Source of the DNA: Gemmatimonadota bacterium
GTDB taxonomy: Bacteria; Gemmatimonadota; Gemmatimonadetes; Gemmatimonadales; Gemmatimonadaceae
DNA length: 64,000 bases
Assembly: GCA_028287305.1 (NCBI GenBank)
Contig: JAQBPX010000029.1
Coordinates: 117,662 to 181,661, forward strand
Direction: 5' to 3'
The notes beneath the pieces were generated by a model. It made no database searches. It saw only the letters and a program-made list of their open reading frames with translations, and had not been told where the DNA came from. A program made the position numbers and the translations under genes. How positions within the stretch are numbered: position 1 is the stretch's first letter; every line of letters starts with the position of its first letter. Shown in pieces: positions 40,456 to 48,492 of this stretch.

Positions 40456-40974
40456 ATGGCACCCCGTGAAGTGGAGCGGACCTATCTCGAGCTGCGCTCG
40501 CGCGACGCCCTGCGGGTGACTTCCGCGGACCTCGCCCAACTCGATGGACTGCGGCTCACCGACGCGAGCGACATGTCCGTGTCCGAGTATCGCGCGCTCT
40601 ACGCGCTCATCGGGGACCGCTGGCATTGGCACGACCGCAATGCCTGGAGCGACGCGCGGCTCGGTGCGCACCTCGCCTCACTCGACGTGGCCACCTGGAC
40701 GCTCTCCGATCACGCCGGTCCGCTCGGCTACTTCGAGCTGTCGCGCTGGAGCGACGGCACCGTGGAGATTCTCTACTTCGGCCTCGCCGAACGGGCGATG
40801 GGGCGACGACTCGGCGCCGCGCTCCTGGCGCGCGCCGTGGAGGAGTGCTGGAAGTGGGGCGCCGCGCGCGTGGAGCTCAACACGTGCACGCTGGACTCTC
40901 CCCGCGCGCTGCCGAACTACCTGGCCCGCGGCTTCTCGATCGTGCGCTCCGAGACGTACCTGTTCGACGGCTAG
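40456..40974 (+). CDS. GNAT-family N-acetyltransferase
   Basis: 172 residues. The acetyl-CoA site is visible as GYFELSRW, then FGLAERAMGRRLGAALLARAVEECW, where R-x-M-G-R-R-L-G replaces the usual Q/R-x-x-G-x-G/A. NTCTLDSPRALPNYLARGFSI corresponds to the motif B region. Acceptor unknown. Divergent from the TetR gene and probably regulated by it. It overlaps the convergent helicase stop by four bases. Confidence 0.82.
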   Translation: MAPREVERTYLELRSRDALRVTSADLAQLDGLRLTDASDMSVSEYRALYALIGDRWHWHDRNAWSDARLGAHLASLDVATWTLSDHAGPLGYFELSRWSDGTVEILYFGLAERAMGRRLGAALLARAVEECWKWGAARVELNTCTLDSPRALPNYLARGFSIVRSETYLFDG

Positions 40975-43691
40975 CGCCGCTTCCGCTTCCCGCCGCCGGA
41001 CTTTCCGCCGCGCGACCGCGGATCCGTTCGAGAGGCGGGCGCGCCCCGCTTCCCCCCACCGCGCGAGAAGTCCCTGGCCACTTCGTGCGTCCGCTCGCGG
41101 CGCGCCCGGTCGTGGCGGTCGTCCCGCTGGCGCTGCTTCCCTTCCTCCACTCGCGAGATTTCGTCGCGCGTCCACGGGCGCTCCAGCTCCTCCTGCAGCC
41201 CCTCGAGCGTCTCGGACCTCGCCGCACCACGCTGCCCACGCGCGACCACGAAGCGCATCGGCCGATCGAGTCTCGGCAGCTCCTCCACCACCAGCGTGCG
41301 CGCAATCTTTTCCGGCAACCGCAGCCGCACCACGCCTCGCGGCCCGCCCTCCCCCTCCTCCACGTCGTACTCGAGCTCCACGTCCTTGCCCCGGAGCTCG
41401 ACGCTCGCCGGCAGCTTCATCAACTCGTCCCGCACCGCGCGCGGCACGATGTCGTTCGCGTCGATCGGCAGCGGCACGTGCTTGAACTTCTCCAGCGACT
41501 CCACGCGCTGCAGCAGCGCCTCGTAGCGGTCGGCCAGCTCGCTCATGCCGAGCTTCGGCGTGAGCCCGCCACTCCGCCGATACGCCTCGCGCACCGCGTC
41601 CACCTGCACGCGGTTCGACTTCACGCTCGCGTGGCGCGCCTCCTCCCGCGCCAGTGCCTCCGCCAGTACGCGCCGCGCGCGTTGCGCGATCTCCGGCGTG
41701 AACTCCTCCACCGGCTCCGTCTCGCGCTCCAGCTCGAAACCGAAGTACTCCACGCGGCGCTGCATCACGAGCGGTGACTTCTTGCGATTGCCGTCGTAGA
41801 GGAGCTCCCCGTCGCGCTCCGTCGCGTACTTCCGGATCAGGTCCCGCGGCACCTGCGTGCCCTCGATCCCCGCGCGCGGGGTGCCGAACTTGTCCGCGAA
41901 GTAGCGCAGCTCCCCCGCGATCGGCCCCCAGCTGCCGCACACGCTCGTCTTCGAGACGCGCGCCTCCTGCCCGTCCGATGTCTCCTCGTCGATGACCAGG
42001 TCGAAGGGCATGAAGCGCGCGAGCAGGTCCGCGAAGCGACGCAGGATGGCGTCATTCGCCAGCGGCAGCTCCTCCGGCAGCTTCATGTCCACCGCGCGGA
42101 ACACGCTCGCCATCGCCAGCGCGATGTCCTCGATCGACTTCACGAGCACGCCGCGCCCCTCGGCCCACTGCGTCACCGTGCCCTCGTCGAAGAGGTGCCG
42201 CGGCAGCCCGTAGACCTCGCCCACGTACCCCGCGATGCGGTAGGCCTCGGCGTACACGTTGTACGTGGTGAGGTGGTCGCTCCCCGCGACGATCAGCCCA
42301 TCGAGGTTGCGCTCCTCGCGCGTCATGCGGTGCAGCGACTCCACGGACGCCATCACCGCCAGGTACGGCACCAGGTCGTCGTCGGCGTTCACCAGGAGCT
42401 CCGCCCAGGGGCGGTCCACCGGCATCGCCTCGACCAGCTTTCCATACCGCGAGAGCCGCCCATTCTCGATGATGCCGCGGCGCTCCAGCTTCACGAGCGC
42501 GTCGCGATACGCGGTGCGATCCATGGGCACCGGCAGCTCCAGCGCATCGGCGCGCACGCCGAGGTCGGCGCAGGTGATCGCCACGCGCTCCGAGTCGCCC
42601 GCGAGCTGGAACTCCGGCGCCGTGGGGCGCAGCTGGCGGAACTCGATGTCGCGGTCCGACAGGATGAAGACGCGACCGTTCTCGACGCGCCCGTGCACGC
42701 GCCCCGCCATCTGCAGGATCTCGTTGGCGCCGAGGTGCAGCTTGGTCAGCACGTTCTTGCCGCGCGCGATGATGTTCGTGAAGCGCACGTCGTCGATGAC
42801 CACCGTGTCGAGGCCGCGCACGTTGAGCGCGCTCTGCCCCGCCGCCGTCATCGCCAGGAAGTACGGCTTCTGCTCGCCCCCATCCAGGAAGGGACGCAGG
42901 ATCCGGATCGGCTCGCCGCCATGATAGAAGGCGGTGTTCACGCGCGGCGCATACGCCTGCACGTGCAGCGCGGCCTGCTCCACGCCCTTCCGCGTGGGAA
43001 CGAACATCGCGACGCCGCGCTGCTCCTTCGCGAGCGAGCGCAGGAACTTGTCGTCGAGGAACTCGATCGGTGACTTGCGCAGCACCGTCACCTTCGCGGC
43101 CTTCGACTCGTCGAAGTCGTAGACCTCGAGCACGTCGTCGCTCTCGAGGTACGCGCGATAGAACGACGGGTCCACCGTGGCGGACAGCCACACGAAGCGG
43201 CAGCCGACGCGCTTGCCGAGCGCCAGGCAGAGCTCCAGCTCGGCCGACGTCTGGTGGATCTCGTCGACGACCAGCGTGTCGGTGGGCAGGATGTCGCCGT
43301 CCTGGAACCAGCGCCGCGCGATGCCGGTCGTCACGATGATGACGTTCCAGCTGGGCGTCTCCGGCGTGGCTTCGCGCTCGCGATTGACGACGCCGACCTT
43401 CAGCTCGGTCGTCTTGAGTATCTCCTCGGCGATCGGGCGCACTGCGAGCGTCTTGCCGGTGCCCGTGCCGGCGACGATGCCGAAGCCCTTGCCCGATCGC
43501 GCGAGCGAGCGCACGCGCTCACCGTGATGCTGCTCGAGGTAGGTGTCGAGATGCAGCCCGAGCGCGATCTCGATGGTTTCGCAGGCCGCGCGCGTGGGCG
43601 CGATCACGATCACTCGCCCGGTGGCTGGTTCGGCGGCGACGAACGCCTCGCGATCCGGGGGGAGGTACTGGTCTCGTACGTTGCGGGTCAC
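40971..43691 (-). CDS. DEAH-type superfamily 2 helicase with basic Arg/Gly-rich tail
   Basis: 906 residues. Walker A is AGTGTGKT (about 74-81), motif II D-E-I-H, motif III S-A-T, and motif VI region QMAGRVHGR. The order and the DEIH box are those of DEAH/RHA helicases such as HrpA. The middle is unusually divergent, without the clear HA2 and OB motifs. The last 65 residues are Arg, Lys and Gly-rich (FSRGGGKRGAPASR, GGKSGGGKRKRR) and likely bind RNA. It may remodel RNA or RNPs. No close neighbours in the same direction; the upstream gene on its strand is a small secreted protein. Confidence 0.8.
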   Translation of the reverse strand: MTRNVRDQYLPPDREAFVAAEPATGRVIVIAPTRAACETIEIALGLHLDTYLEQHHGERVRSLARSGKGFGIVAGTGTGKTLAVRPIAEEILKTTELKVGVVNREREATPETPSWNVIIVTTGIARRWFQDGDILPTDTLVVDEIHQTSAELELCLALGKRVGCRFVWLSATVDPSFYRAYLESDDVLEVYDFDESKAAKVTVLRKSPIEFLDDKFLRSLAKEQRGVAMFVPTRKGVEQAALHVQAYAPRVNTAFYHGGEPIRILRPFLDGGEQKPYFLAMTAAGQSALNVRGLDTVVIDDVRFTNIIARGKNVLTKLHLGANEILQMAGRVHGRVENGRVFILSDRDIEFRQLRPTAPEFQLAGDSERVAITCADLGVRADALELPVPMDRTAYRDALVKLERRGIIENGRLSRYGKLVEAMPVDRPWAELLVNADDDLVPYLAVMASVESLHRMTREERNLDGLIVAGSDHLTTYNVYAEAYRIAGYVGEVYGLPRHLFDEGTVTQWAEGRGVLVKSIEDIALAMASVFRAVDMKLPEELPLANDAILRRFADLLARFMPFDLVIDEETSDGQEARVSKTSVCGSWGPIAGELRYFADKFGTPRAGIEGTQVPRDLIRKYATERDGELLYDGNRKKSPLVMQRRVEYFGFELERETEPVEEFTPEIAQRARRVLAEALAREEARHASVKSNRVQVDAVREAYRRSGGLTPKLGMSELADRYEALLQRVESLEKFKHVPLPIDANDIVPRAVRDELMKLPASVELRGKDVELEYDVEEGEGGPRGVVRLRLPEKIARTLVVEELPRLDRPMRFVVARGQRGAARSETLEGLQEELERPWTRDEISRVEEGKQRQRDDRHDRARRERTHEVARDFSRGGGKRGAPASRTDPRSRGGKSGGGKRKRR

Positions 43692-43730
43692 GGCGGCGGC
43701 AGGTGCAAGGTTGGCGCCGCCCGACGGACG

Positions 43731-44066
43731 CTACAGGCTGTCCAGCGGAGGCCTCTTCGGTTCGATCTTCCTGGGCGGCGTGAAGCTCTTGGACCAGGGC
43801 GCCGTCTTCGACTTCGGCTCCTCGGCCTTGTCGCCGAACACCACGCGGCCCCTGGCCGGCCGGTTCTTCACCGCCGTCGCGCAGTCCGTGGGCGCAGGCT
43901 GCTGTCCGGCGGGCACGTTGTCCAGCCAGATGCGGCACATCCCCGCGGGGGGACGCGCGTCCTTCGGGATGTCCGGTCCGCGCTCCTGCGCACCTGCCGC
44001 CGAGGCGGACACGGCACTCAGGGCGAGCGCGAACATCGATGTGCCCAACATGCTGCTGATTCTCAT
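43731..44066 (-). CDS. Small secreted protein of unknown function
   Basis: 111 residues. ATG 44066 is preceded by a strong GGAGGAG and gives a signal peptide (MRISSMLGTSMFALALSAV) ending A-A-G-A-Q. The mature 80 residues have ARPPAGMCRIWLDNVPAGQQ and DCATAVKNRP with two cysteines that may be paired, then a Lys/Pro-rich tail. A-P-P-x-G-M/L-C-R-I-W is a recurring motif in small secreted bacterial proteins, without known function. It ends 39 bases upstream of the helicase start. Confidence 0.65.
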   Translation of the reverse strand: MRISSMLGTSMFALALSAVSASAAGAQERGPDIPKDARPPAGMCRIWLDNVPAGQQPAPTDCATAVKNRPARGRVVFGDKAEEPKSKTAPWSKSFTPPRKIEPKRPPLDSL

Positions 44067-44289
44067 CGTGACTCCTCCTTCTCCGGCCTCCCTAAAGGCA
44101 CGCCCGGTGCCAGCGACGCGAGAGTCCGGTGAAACGGCAAGTGCTTGAAATTGCCGCACTTATGAAGTGTACTGTCCAGCCCGTCGAATCGCGAGTGTCC
44201 GTGGGACGGGAATTCCGGTGTCACTCCAGTGATGCAGGAACGCGAGCCGCAGTTCCCCACACCTCAGCCCCTCACACCCCCAACCCGCC

Positions 44290-45369
44290 CTAGTCCCCGA
44301 AGCTTATCCCCGTCTCCCGCGCCGTCTGCACCAGGTCGTGTGAAGGATCTACCCGCTTCGGCTCGGCAAGTGCCTGCTCGATCGGGATCGTCACGATGTG
44401 GGGCGACTGGAGGGCCACCATCCGCCCCGACTCCCCCGCGGCGATCGCGCGCACTGCAGCCGCCCCGAAGCGCGTAGCCAGCAGCCGGTCATATCCCGTG
44501 GGCATGCCGCCGCGCTGCAGGTGACCGAGCACGAGCGAGCGCGTCTCCTTGCCCGTCTGCACCATGATCTCCCGCGCGATGTTCTCGGCAATGCCGCCGA
44601 TGCGCCGCGCCTGGCCGGGCATGCTCTCTCCCATGGTATGCGTGGCGCCGCCCTGCGGGTACGCGCCCTCGGCCACCACCACGATGGAGAAATGACGCCC
44701 GGCGCGGTCACGCGCCTGGATCTTCTCGCAGACGCGCGCGATGTCGTACGGAATCTCGGGAATGAGGATGACGTCGGCCGAGCCCGCGAGCCCCGAGTGC
44801 AGCGCGATGAATCCCGCGTCGCGCCCCATCACCTCCATCACCATCACGCGATCGTGGCTCTCCGCCGTGGTGTGGAGCTTGTCGATCGCCTCGAGCGCCG
44901 TGTTGACGGCGGTGTCGAAGCCGAAGGTGGTGATCGTGCCGCTCACGTCGTTGTCGATCGTCTTCGGCACGCAGACGATCTTCATGCCCTTGTCGCAGAG
45001 CCGCTTCGCGATCGAGAGTGAGCCGTCGCCGCCGATCGTCACGATGGCGTCGATGCCGAGCTGCCGCGCGTTCTCGATCAGCTCGTCGGAGCGGTCGACC
45101 TCCTCGTAGCTGCCGTCGTCGAGCTTCCGCGGATAGTGGAACGGGTTGCCGCGGTTGGTGGTGCGAAGGATGGTGCCGCCGAGGTGCGCGATCCCCCGCA
45201 CCGAGTCCTTCGTGAGGCGCACGACTTCGTCGTCTCCCATCAGGCCGGCGTAGCCGCGCTTGATGCCGAGCACTTCCCAGCCACGGTTGATCGCCGAGAG
45301 CACGGCCGCGCGAATCACTGCGTTCAGGCCGGGGGCGTCGCCCCCGCCGGTGGAGATGGCAATGCGCAT
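44290..45369 (-). CDS. pfkA: 6-phosphofructokinase (mixed-substrate, group III type)
   Basis: 359 residues. Phosphoryl-donor region shows T-I-G-G-D-G-S at 111-117 and catalytic P-K-T-I-D-N-D at 135-141; MEVMGRDAGFIA and VLGHLQRGG are also conserved. Gly in GGDG is an ATP-type feature, while Lys in PKTIDND is found in pyrophosphate-type and group III enzymes, so ATP is favoured but not proven. It converts fructose 6-phosphate to the 1,6-bisphosphate. ATG 45369 has AGGAAA at good spacing and lies 25 bases after the SelW-like stop codon, so the two are probably one transcript. Confidence 0.92.
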   Translation of the reverse strand: MRIAISTGGGDAPGLNAVIRAAVLSAINRGWEVLGIKRGYAGLMGDDEVVRLTKDSVRGIAHLGGTILRTTNRGNPFHYPRKLDDGSYEEVDRSDELIENARQLGIDAIVTIGGDGSLSIAKRLCDKGMKIVCVPKTIDNDVSGTITTFGFDTAVNTALEAIDKLHTTAESHDRVMVMEVMGRDAGFIALHSGLAGSADVILIPEIPYDIARVCEKIQARDRAGRHFSIVVVAEGAYPQGGATHTMGESMPGQARRIGGIAENIAREIMVQTGKETRSLVLGHLQRGGMPTGYDRLLATRFGAAAVRAIAAGESGRMVALQSPHIVTIPIEQALAEPKRVDPSHDLVQTARETGISFGD

Positions 45370-45394
45370 CAGCGTTTCCTGCTCCGGATCCTGG

Positions 45395-45619
45395 TCAACC
45401 TGCCGCGAGGAGCTCGACGACTTCTCCCGGTCGTGCATGACGATTGAGCTTCGACTTCTCGAATACGGGCGAGCCGTCGCGGCTCACCTCGAAGCGGCCG
45501 CCGCGCGACGGCACCATCGCGATGGTCGCATCGGGAAATCGCTCGGTGATCTCGGCCGCCAGACCGGCGGCCCTGGGCTCGTAGTTTCAGAGCGTGCAGT
45601 ATTCGATCGAGACGTGCAT
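45395..45619 (-). CDS. SelW/Rdx-family selenoprotein with CxxU motif (UGA read as selenocysteine)
   Basis: Seventy-five codons from ATG 45619 to TGA 45395 with one in-frame TGA at 45589-45587 (codon 11). Read as Sec it gives M-H-V-S-I-E-Y-C-T-L-U-N-Y-E-P-R-A-A, then VPSRGGRFEVSRDG and a tail with FEKSKLNRHARPGEVVELL. These are the hallmarks of the Rdx family (SelW/SelT/SelH), in which the second residue of the CxxC pair is often Sec. A hairpin like bacterial SECIS follows the UGA. The product would be a 74-residue thioredoxin-like redox protein. A frame finder that stops at TGA misses it. Sequencing error or a dead gene is the alternative, but codons after TGA remain fully family-like. Confidence 0.82.
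45554..45572 (-). promoter_or_regulatory. SECIS-like hairpin after the UGA codon
   Basis: On the minus strand GGCCGCC-GGTCT-GGCGGCC folds into a perfect 7-bp stem with loop GGUCU. The loop sits 25-29 bases from the first base of UGA. E. coli fdhF has the same apical GGUCU in its SECIS with G-U at 23-24, so both sequence and distance fit SelB recognition within about three bases. Confidence 0.75.
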
Positions 45620-45763
45620 GGCCTGTGGGTGAAGTGGTGGCGTGCGGCAGAAAGTTAATCGCGCACGAGGCCGGGTGCGCCTCGCGAGAACCAGTGGCGC
45701 GTCGCTTTTGTTTTTTGGAAAACGGAATGCCGCCGTCGCGCGCGGCGCCGGGCACAGCACCGT

Positions 45764-46018
45764 TCAGTGCGCGGAGATCGGCAGGTTGGCCATCTGCGCG
45801 AGCCGCGTGATGATCGTGTCCTGGCGCGCGACCACCGTGCGCACGGAGTCGAGCTGGTTCTGCATCAGCGAGAAGTCCTGCTGCAGCTGCGAGATCTCGG
45901 TGCCGGCGGCCGTGAGCGCCTCCGCAACGGCTGCGTCGGCCACGGGGTTGCGGCAGCTCCCGAGCAGCAGGGGCAGCAGCGCGAGGAGCACGGCGTGAGT
46001 GGGCCTGGTTCGTGTCAT
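45764..46018 (-). CDS. Small lipoprotein with coiled-coil segment
   Basis: 84 residues. Signal peptide with lipobox L-L-G-S-C, then a helical region with heptad-like spacing of hydrophobic residues: EISQLQQDFSLMQNQLDSVR and TVVARQDTIITRLAQMA. Reminiscent of Lpp/Pal-like trimeric coiled-coil lipoproteins. ATG 46018 was chosen because it starts the signal peptide; the longer frame to 46327 is a shadow of the pseudopilin gene. Function unknown. Divergent from the pseudopilin-like gene, with 72 bases between starts. Confidence 0.7.
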   Translation of the reverse strand: MTRTRPTHAVLLALLPLLLGSCRNPVADAAVAEALTAAGTEISQLQQDFSLMQNQLDSVRTVVARQDTIITRLAQMANLPISAH

Positions 46019-46090
46019 GGGGCGCGTGGGAGGGTGAGGACCGAAAGGATATGGTGATGCCCGGGCGCCGGTAAGCGAGCATCGTGCGGC

Positions 46091-46516
46091 ATGCCTCCTT
46101 CGCGACGCGCCTTCTCCCTTGCCGACCTGGTCGCCGCGCTCGCGATCACCGCGGTGCTGCTCGCGCTCGCGCTGCCGTCGTTCTCCCGGGCACTCGACCG
46201 CGCCGCCGTGCGCGCGGCGACGCGCGAGGCCATGGAGTTGCTGGCGGAGTGCCGCAGGGTGGCAATGGCGCGCCATGCCCTCGTCGCATGCCGCATCGAC
46301 GCGGCGGCCGGCCGCGTGGTGCTGCACGCCGAATCCGACACGGTGATGGCGCTCTCGCTTCGGGAGCGCTACGGGGTGCGACTGGGCGCGAATCGCGACA
46401 GCCTGGCCTACGATGGGCGGGGCGCCGGGTACGGCGCCGCGAACCTGACGCTGTCGATCTCGCGGGGGGCCATGGCCGAGACCCTCACCGTGTCGAGGCT
46501 GGGCCGGGTGCGGTAG
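46091..46516 (+). CDS. Type IV pilin-like pseudopilin (GspH/FimT type)
   Basis: 141 residues. The N-terminus is R-R-A-F-S-L-A-D-L-V then a hydrophobic helix (AALAITAVLLALALPSF). This resembles a prepilin peptidase site (normally G before F-T-L-x-E), but has Ala at -1 and Asp at +5 in place of Gly and Glu, and so could be cut poorly or by another peptidase. The periplasmic domain (VACRIDAAAGRVVLHAESD) is beta-rich as in GspH/FimT. No other pilus genes are nearby, so its system is elsewhere or lost. Confidence 0.7.
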   Translation: MPPSRRAFSLADLVAALAITAVLLALALPSFSRALDRAAVRAATREAMELLAECRRVAMARHALVACRIDAAAGRVVLHAESDTVMALSLRERYGVRLGANRDSLAYDGRGAGYGAANLTLSISRGAMAETLTVSRLGRVR

Positions 46517-46673
46517 TCACTCGTGAGCTGTGCCGCGGTTGCCAAAGCCCAGCGCGCAACGCCCAAATCCCCTGCCTACCGTATCTTCCGACCTGTTCGG
46601 GGGTTGTTAATGAATGGGCGTGCAGGCGTCCAATGTGACGTTTGCCCCGTGGAGGTGGGTTATAGGGTCAGAC
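46517..46673 (+). other. Intergenic region upstream of second sigma operon
   Basis: AAAGCCCA-type repeats like those at 1920 occur in the first part. The second part has an AT-rich TTGTTAATGAATG and a possible TATAGG hexamer at 46661-46666 just before the sigma-factor ATG. These could include the operon promoter; the -35 partner is not convincing. Confidence 0.35.
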
Positions 46674-47210
46674 ATGAACGATGCCGACGACGTTCGGGCC
46701 GTGCTGGCCGGCGACGTCGACGCGTATGCCAGGCTGGTGGATCGCTACTACGACCGCTGCGCGCGGTACGCGGTTCGCATGCTGGGGAACCGCGACGACG
46801 CGGAGGATGCGCTCCAGGCAACGTTCCTGCGGGCGTACCGGGCGCTGGCGCGGTACAAGGAACAGGACAAGTTCAGTGCGTGGCTCTATCGCATCCTGGT
46901 GAACCAGTGCCGGAGCGTGGCGGCACGGCGGAACCATCGGGACAAGGTGTTCATCCGGGAAGAGGCGCTGCTCCTCAACGCCCCCGACCGGGACCGGATG
47001 TGGTCAGGCGAGGACGAGGAGTTCGTGCAGCGGGTGCTGGCGGAGCTGGACCCCTTGCTGCGTGAGGCGTTCGTCCTCAAGTACATCGAAGAATTGAGCT
47101 ATGAGGAAATGGCGACGCTCACGGGCGTCGGCATTTCGGCCCTGAAGATGCGGGTTAAGCGGGCGTGCGACCGACTGCGGGACCGCTGGGAGCGGATCAA
47201 GGATGAGTGA
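46674..47210 (+). CDS. ECF-type RNA polymerase sigma factor
   Basis: 178 residues. Region 2 (YARLVDRYYDRCARYAVRML, then EDALQATFLRAYRALARYK and FSAWLYRILVNQCRSVAARR) and region 4 (LDPLLREAFVLKYIEELSYE, then MATLTGVGISALKMRVKRAC) are intact. ATG 46674 is the first in-frame start after the promoter region. It overlaps the next gene by 8 bases; that product has a membrane helix in the usual anti-sigma position and is predicted to restrain it. Together with downstream genes this forms a four-gene sigma operon, the second in the window. Confidence 0.9.
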   Translation: MNDADDVRAVLAGDVDAYARLVDRYYDRCARYAVRMLGNRDDAEDALQATFLRAYRALARYKEQDKFSAWLYRILVNQCRSVAARRNHRDKVFIREEALLLNAPDRDRMWSGEDEEFVQRVLAELDPLLREAFVLKYIEELSYEEMATLTGVGISALKMRVKRACDRLRDRWERIKDE

Positions 47211-47820
47211 GCAGGAGCTGCACCCGAATGTCGAATGGATCGCGCGCGAGGCGCGGCGCCCGGTGGTACTCGGGGCCGGCGCACGCGAGCGGCTGCTCGA
47301 CGCCATCCGTGAGGAGCCGCTCCCCGAGCGCCCCTCCCGCGTGGAGTGGTTCACGGGTCGCCGTCGCGTCGCGCTCTCGCCGCTCGTCGGCGCCGCGCTC
47401 GCCGCGGGCCTCGTGGGCATCGGCGTGCTCGCCGGCCGCTTCTCGAACGACGATGGAAGGGATCGGGACGACCGCACTGCGGTCGGGCAGCCGGAAACGG
47501 TTGCGACTGCCCCATCGGGGCAGCTCCCGAGCAATACGGACACCGTGCGTGTCCTCAAGTTCGTGCTCGTCGCGCCCCAGGCCGCCTCCGTCTCCGTGGT
47601 CGGGGACTTCAACGGGTGGGACGCGAAGGCCACGATGATGACCAAGACTCGAACCGGCGGTACGTGGAGCGTGACGATGCGCATCCCCGCCGGTCGGCAC
47701 CTGTACGCCTTCGTGGTGGACGGGAAGCAGTGGATGGCGGACCCCTCGGCGCCCCTGGCGCCGGATGATGGTTTCGGCACCCCGAACTCGGTGGCGCTGG
47801 TCGGAGGATCCTCGTCGTGA
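47203..47820 (+). CDS. Membrane protein with C-terminal glycogen-binding-like (CBM48/AMPK) domain; likely anti-sigma factor
   Basis: 205 residues. A cytoplasmic N-terminal helix region (HPNVEWIAREARRPVVLGAG) and a single membrane helix (about residues 58-78) are followed by an acidic linker and a 90-residue beta domain: VLKFVLVAPQAASVSVVGDF-N-G-W-D, then GTWSVTMRIPAGRHLYAFVVDG. This is the isoamylase/AMPK-beta glycogen-binding pattern. Its place just after a sigma gene suggests an anti-sigma factor sensing an extracytoplasmic carbohydrate; there is no zinc-finger motif. It overlaps both neighbours (8-base and GTGA overlaps). Role inferred from context. Confidence 0.75.
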   Translation: MSEQELHPNVEWIAREARRPVVLGAGARERLLDAIREEPLPERPSRVEWFTGRRRVALSPLVGAALAAGLVGIGVLAGRFSNDDGRDRDDRTAVGQPETVATAPSGQLPSNTDTVRVLKFVLVAPQAASVSVVGDFNGWDAKATMMTKTRTGGTWSVTMRIPAGRHLYAFVVDGKQWMADPSAPLAPDDGFGTPNSVALVGGSSS

Positions 47821-48488
47821 AAACCTCATTCGCGCGTCGCATGCTAGGCGCGCTGCTCGTCACCCTCTGGGCGGCCGCTCCGGCAGCGGCCCAGGATTAC
47901 GAGTCGCTGAACCGCACGGACCAGCTCGCCAGGCTCGACCCCGGCAGCCGGAGCGCCATCGAGTCGATCCTCGACTCCGCGCGCGCCTCCGGACTTCCCA
48001 CCGAGCCCCTGCTCTCCAAGACCCTCGAGGGGATCAGCAAGCGGGCGGACAACCGGCGCATCGTCTCCAAGGTTCGCGAGGTCTACGTGGCCTTGCGCGA
48101 GGCACGGCTGGCCCTTGGCGCGAACGCCTCGAAGGACGAGCTGAGCGCGGCGGCCGGCGCACTCCAGGCCGGCGTGCCCGCCACCATGCTCGCACGCTTC
48201 CGCTCGGCACACGCCAAGTCGGTCACGGTGCCCCTGGTGGTGCTTGCCGACCTCATCACTCGTGGCGTTCCGCGCGATACTGCGTCCAATACCATCATGC
48301 AGCTGTGGCAGGGCGGCGCGGCTGATGGTGACTTCCTGGGCTTGTGGCGCGGCGTGGAACGAGACATTGTTTCAGGTGCCCCGCCGGCCATGGCCCTCAT
48401 GCAGCGCGCACGGGAATACCCCCTGCGCGCCCCGCCGGCAGGTCGTGCGCCGGGCAATCCGCCGCAGCCTGAAACGACGAGCCCGTGA
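47817..48488 (+). CDS. Secreted protein of unknown function in sigma/CBM operon
   Basis: 223 residues, GTG start overlapping the upstream stop. Signal peptide ending A-A-A-Q-D, then an all-helical body: LDPGSRSAIESILDSARASG, LLSKTLEGISKRADNRRIV and VREVYVALREARLALG. PPAMALMQRAREYPL is followed by a proline-rich tail. No known domain recognised. It resembles helical periplasmic proteins encoded beside outer-membrane proteins in Gemmatimonadota-like operons. The gap to the next gene is 4 bases. It could be a chaperone or signal transmitter between the barrel protein and the membrane protein. Confidence 0.6.
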   Translation: MKTSFARRMLGALLVTLWAAAPAAAQDYESLNRTDQLARLDPGSRSAIESILDSARASGLPTEPLLSKTLEGISKRADNRRIVSKVREVYVALREARLALGANASKDELSAAAGALQAGVPATMLARFRSAHAKSVTVPLVVLADLITRGVPRDTASNTIMQLWQGGAADGDFLGLWRGVERDIVSGAPPAMALMQRAREYPLRAPPAGRAPGNPPQPETTSP

Positions 48489-48492
48489 TCGA

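Noticed and set aside
45359..45438. pfkA starting upstream at 45438
   Set aside because: That extension would cover the 3' end of the SelW-like gene; MRIAISTGGG at 45369 is the family start with a good ribosome-binding site.
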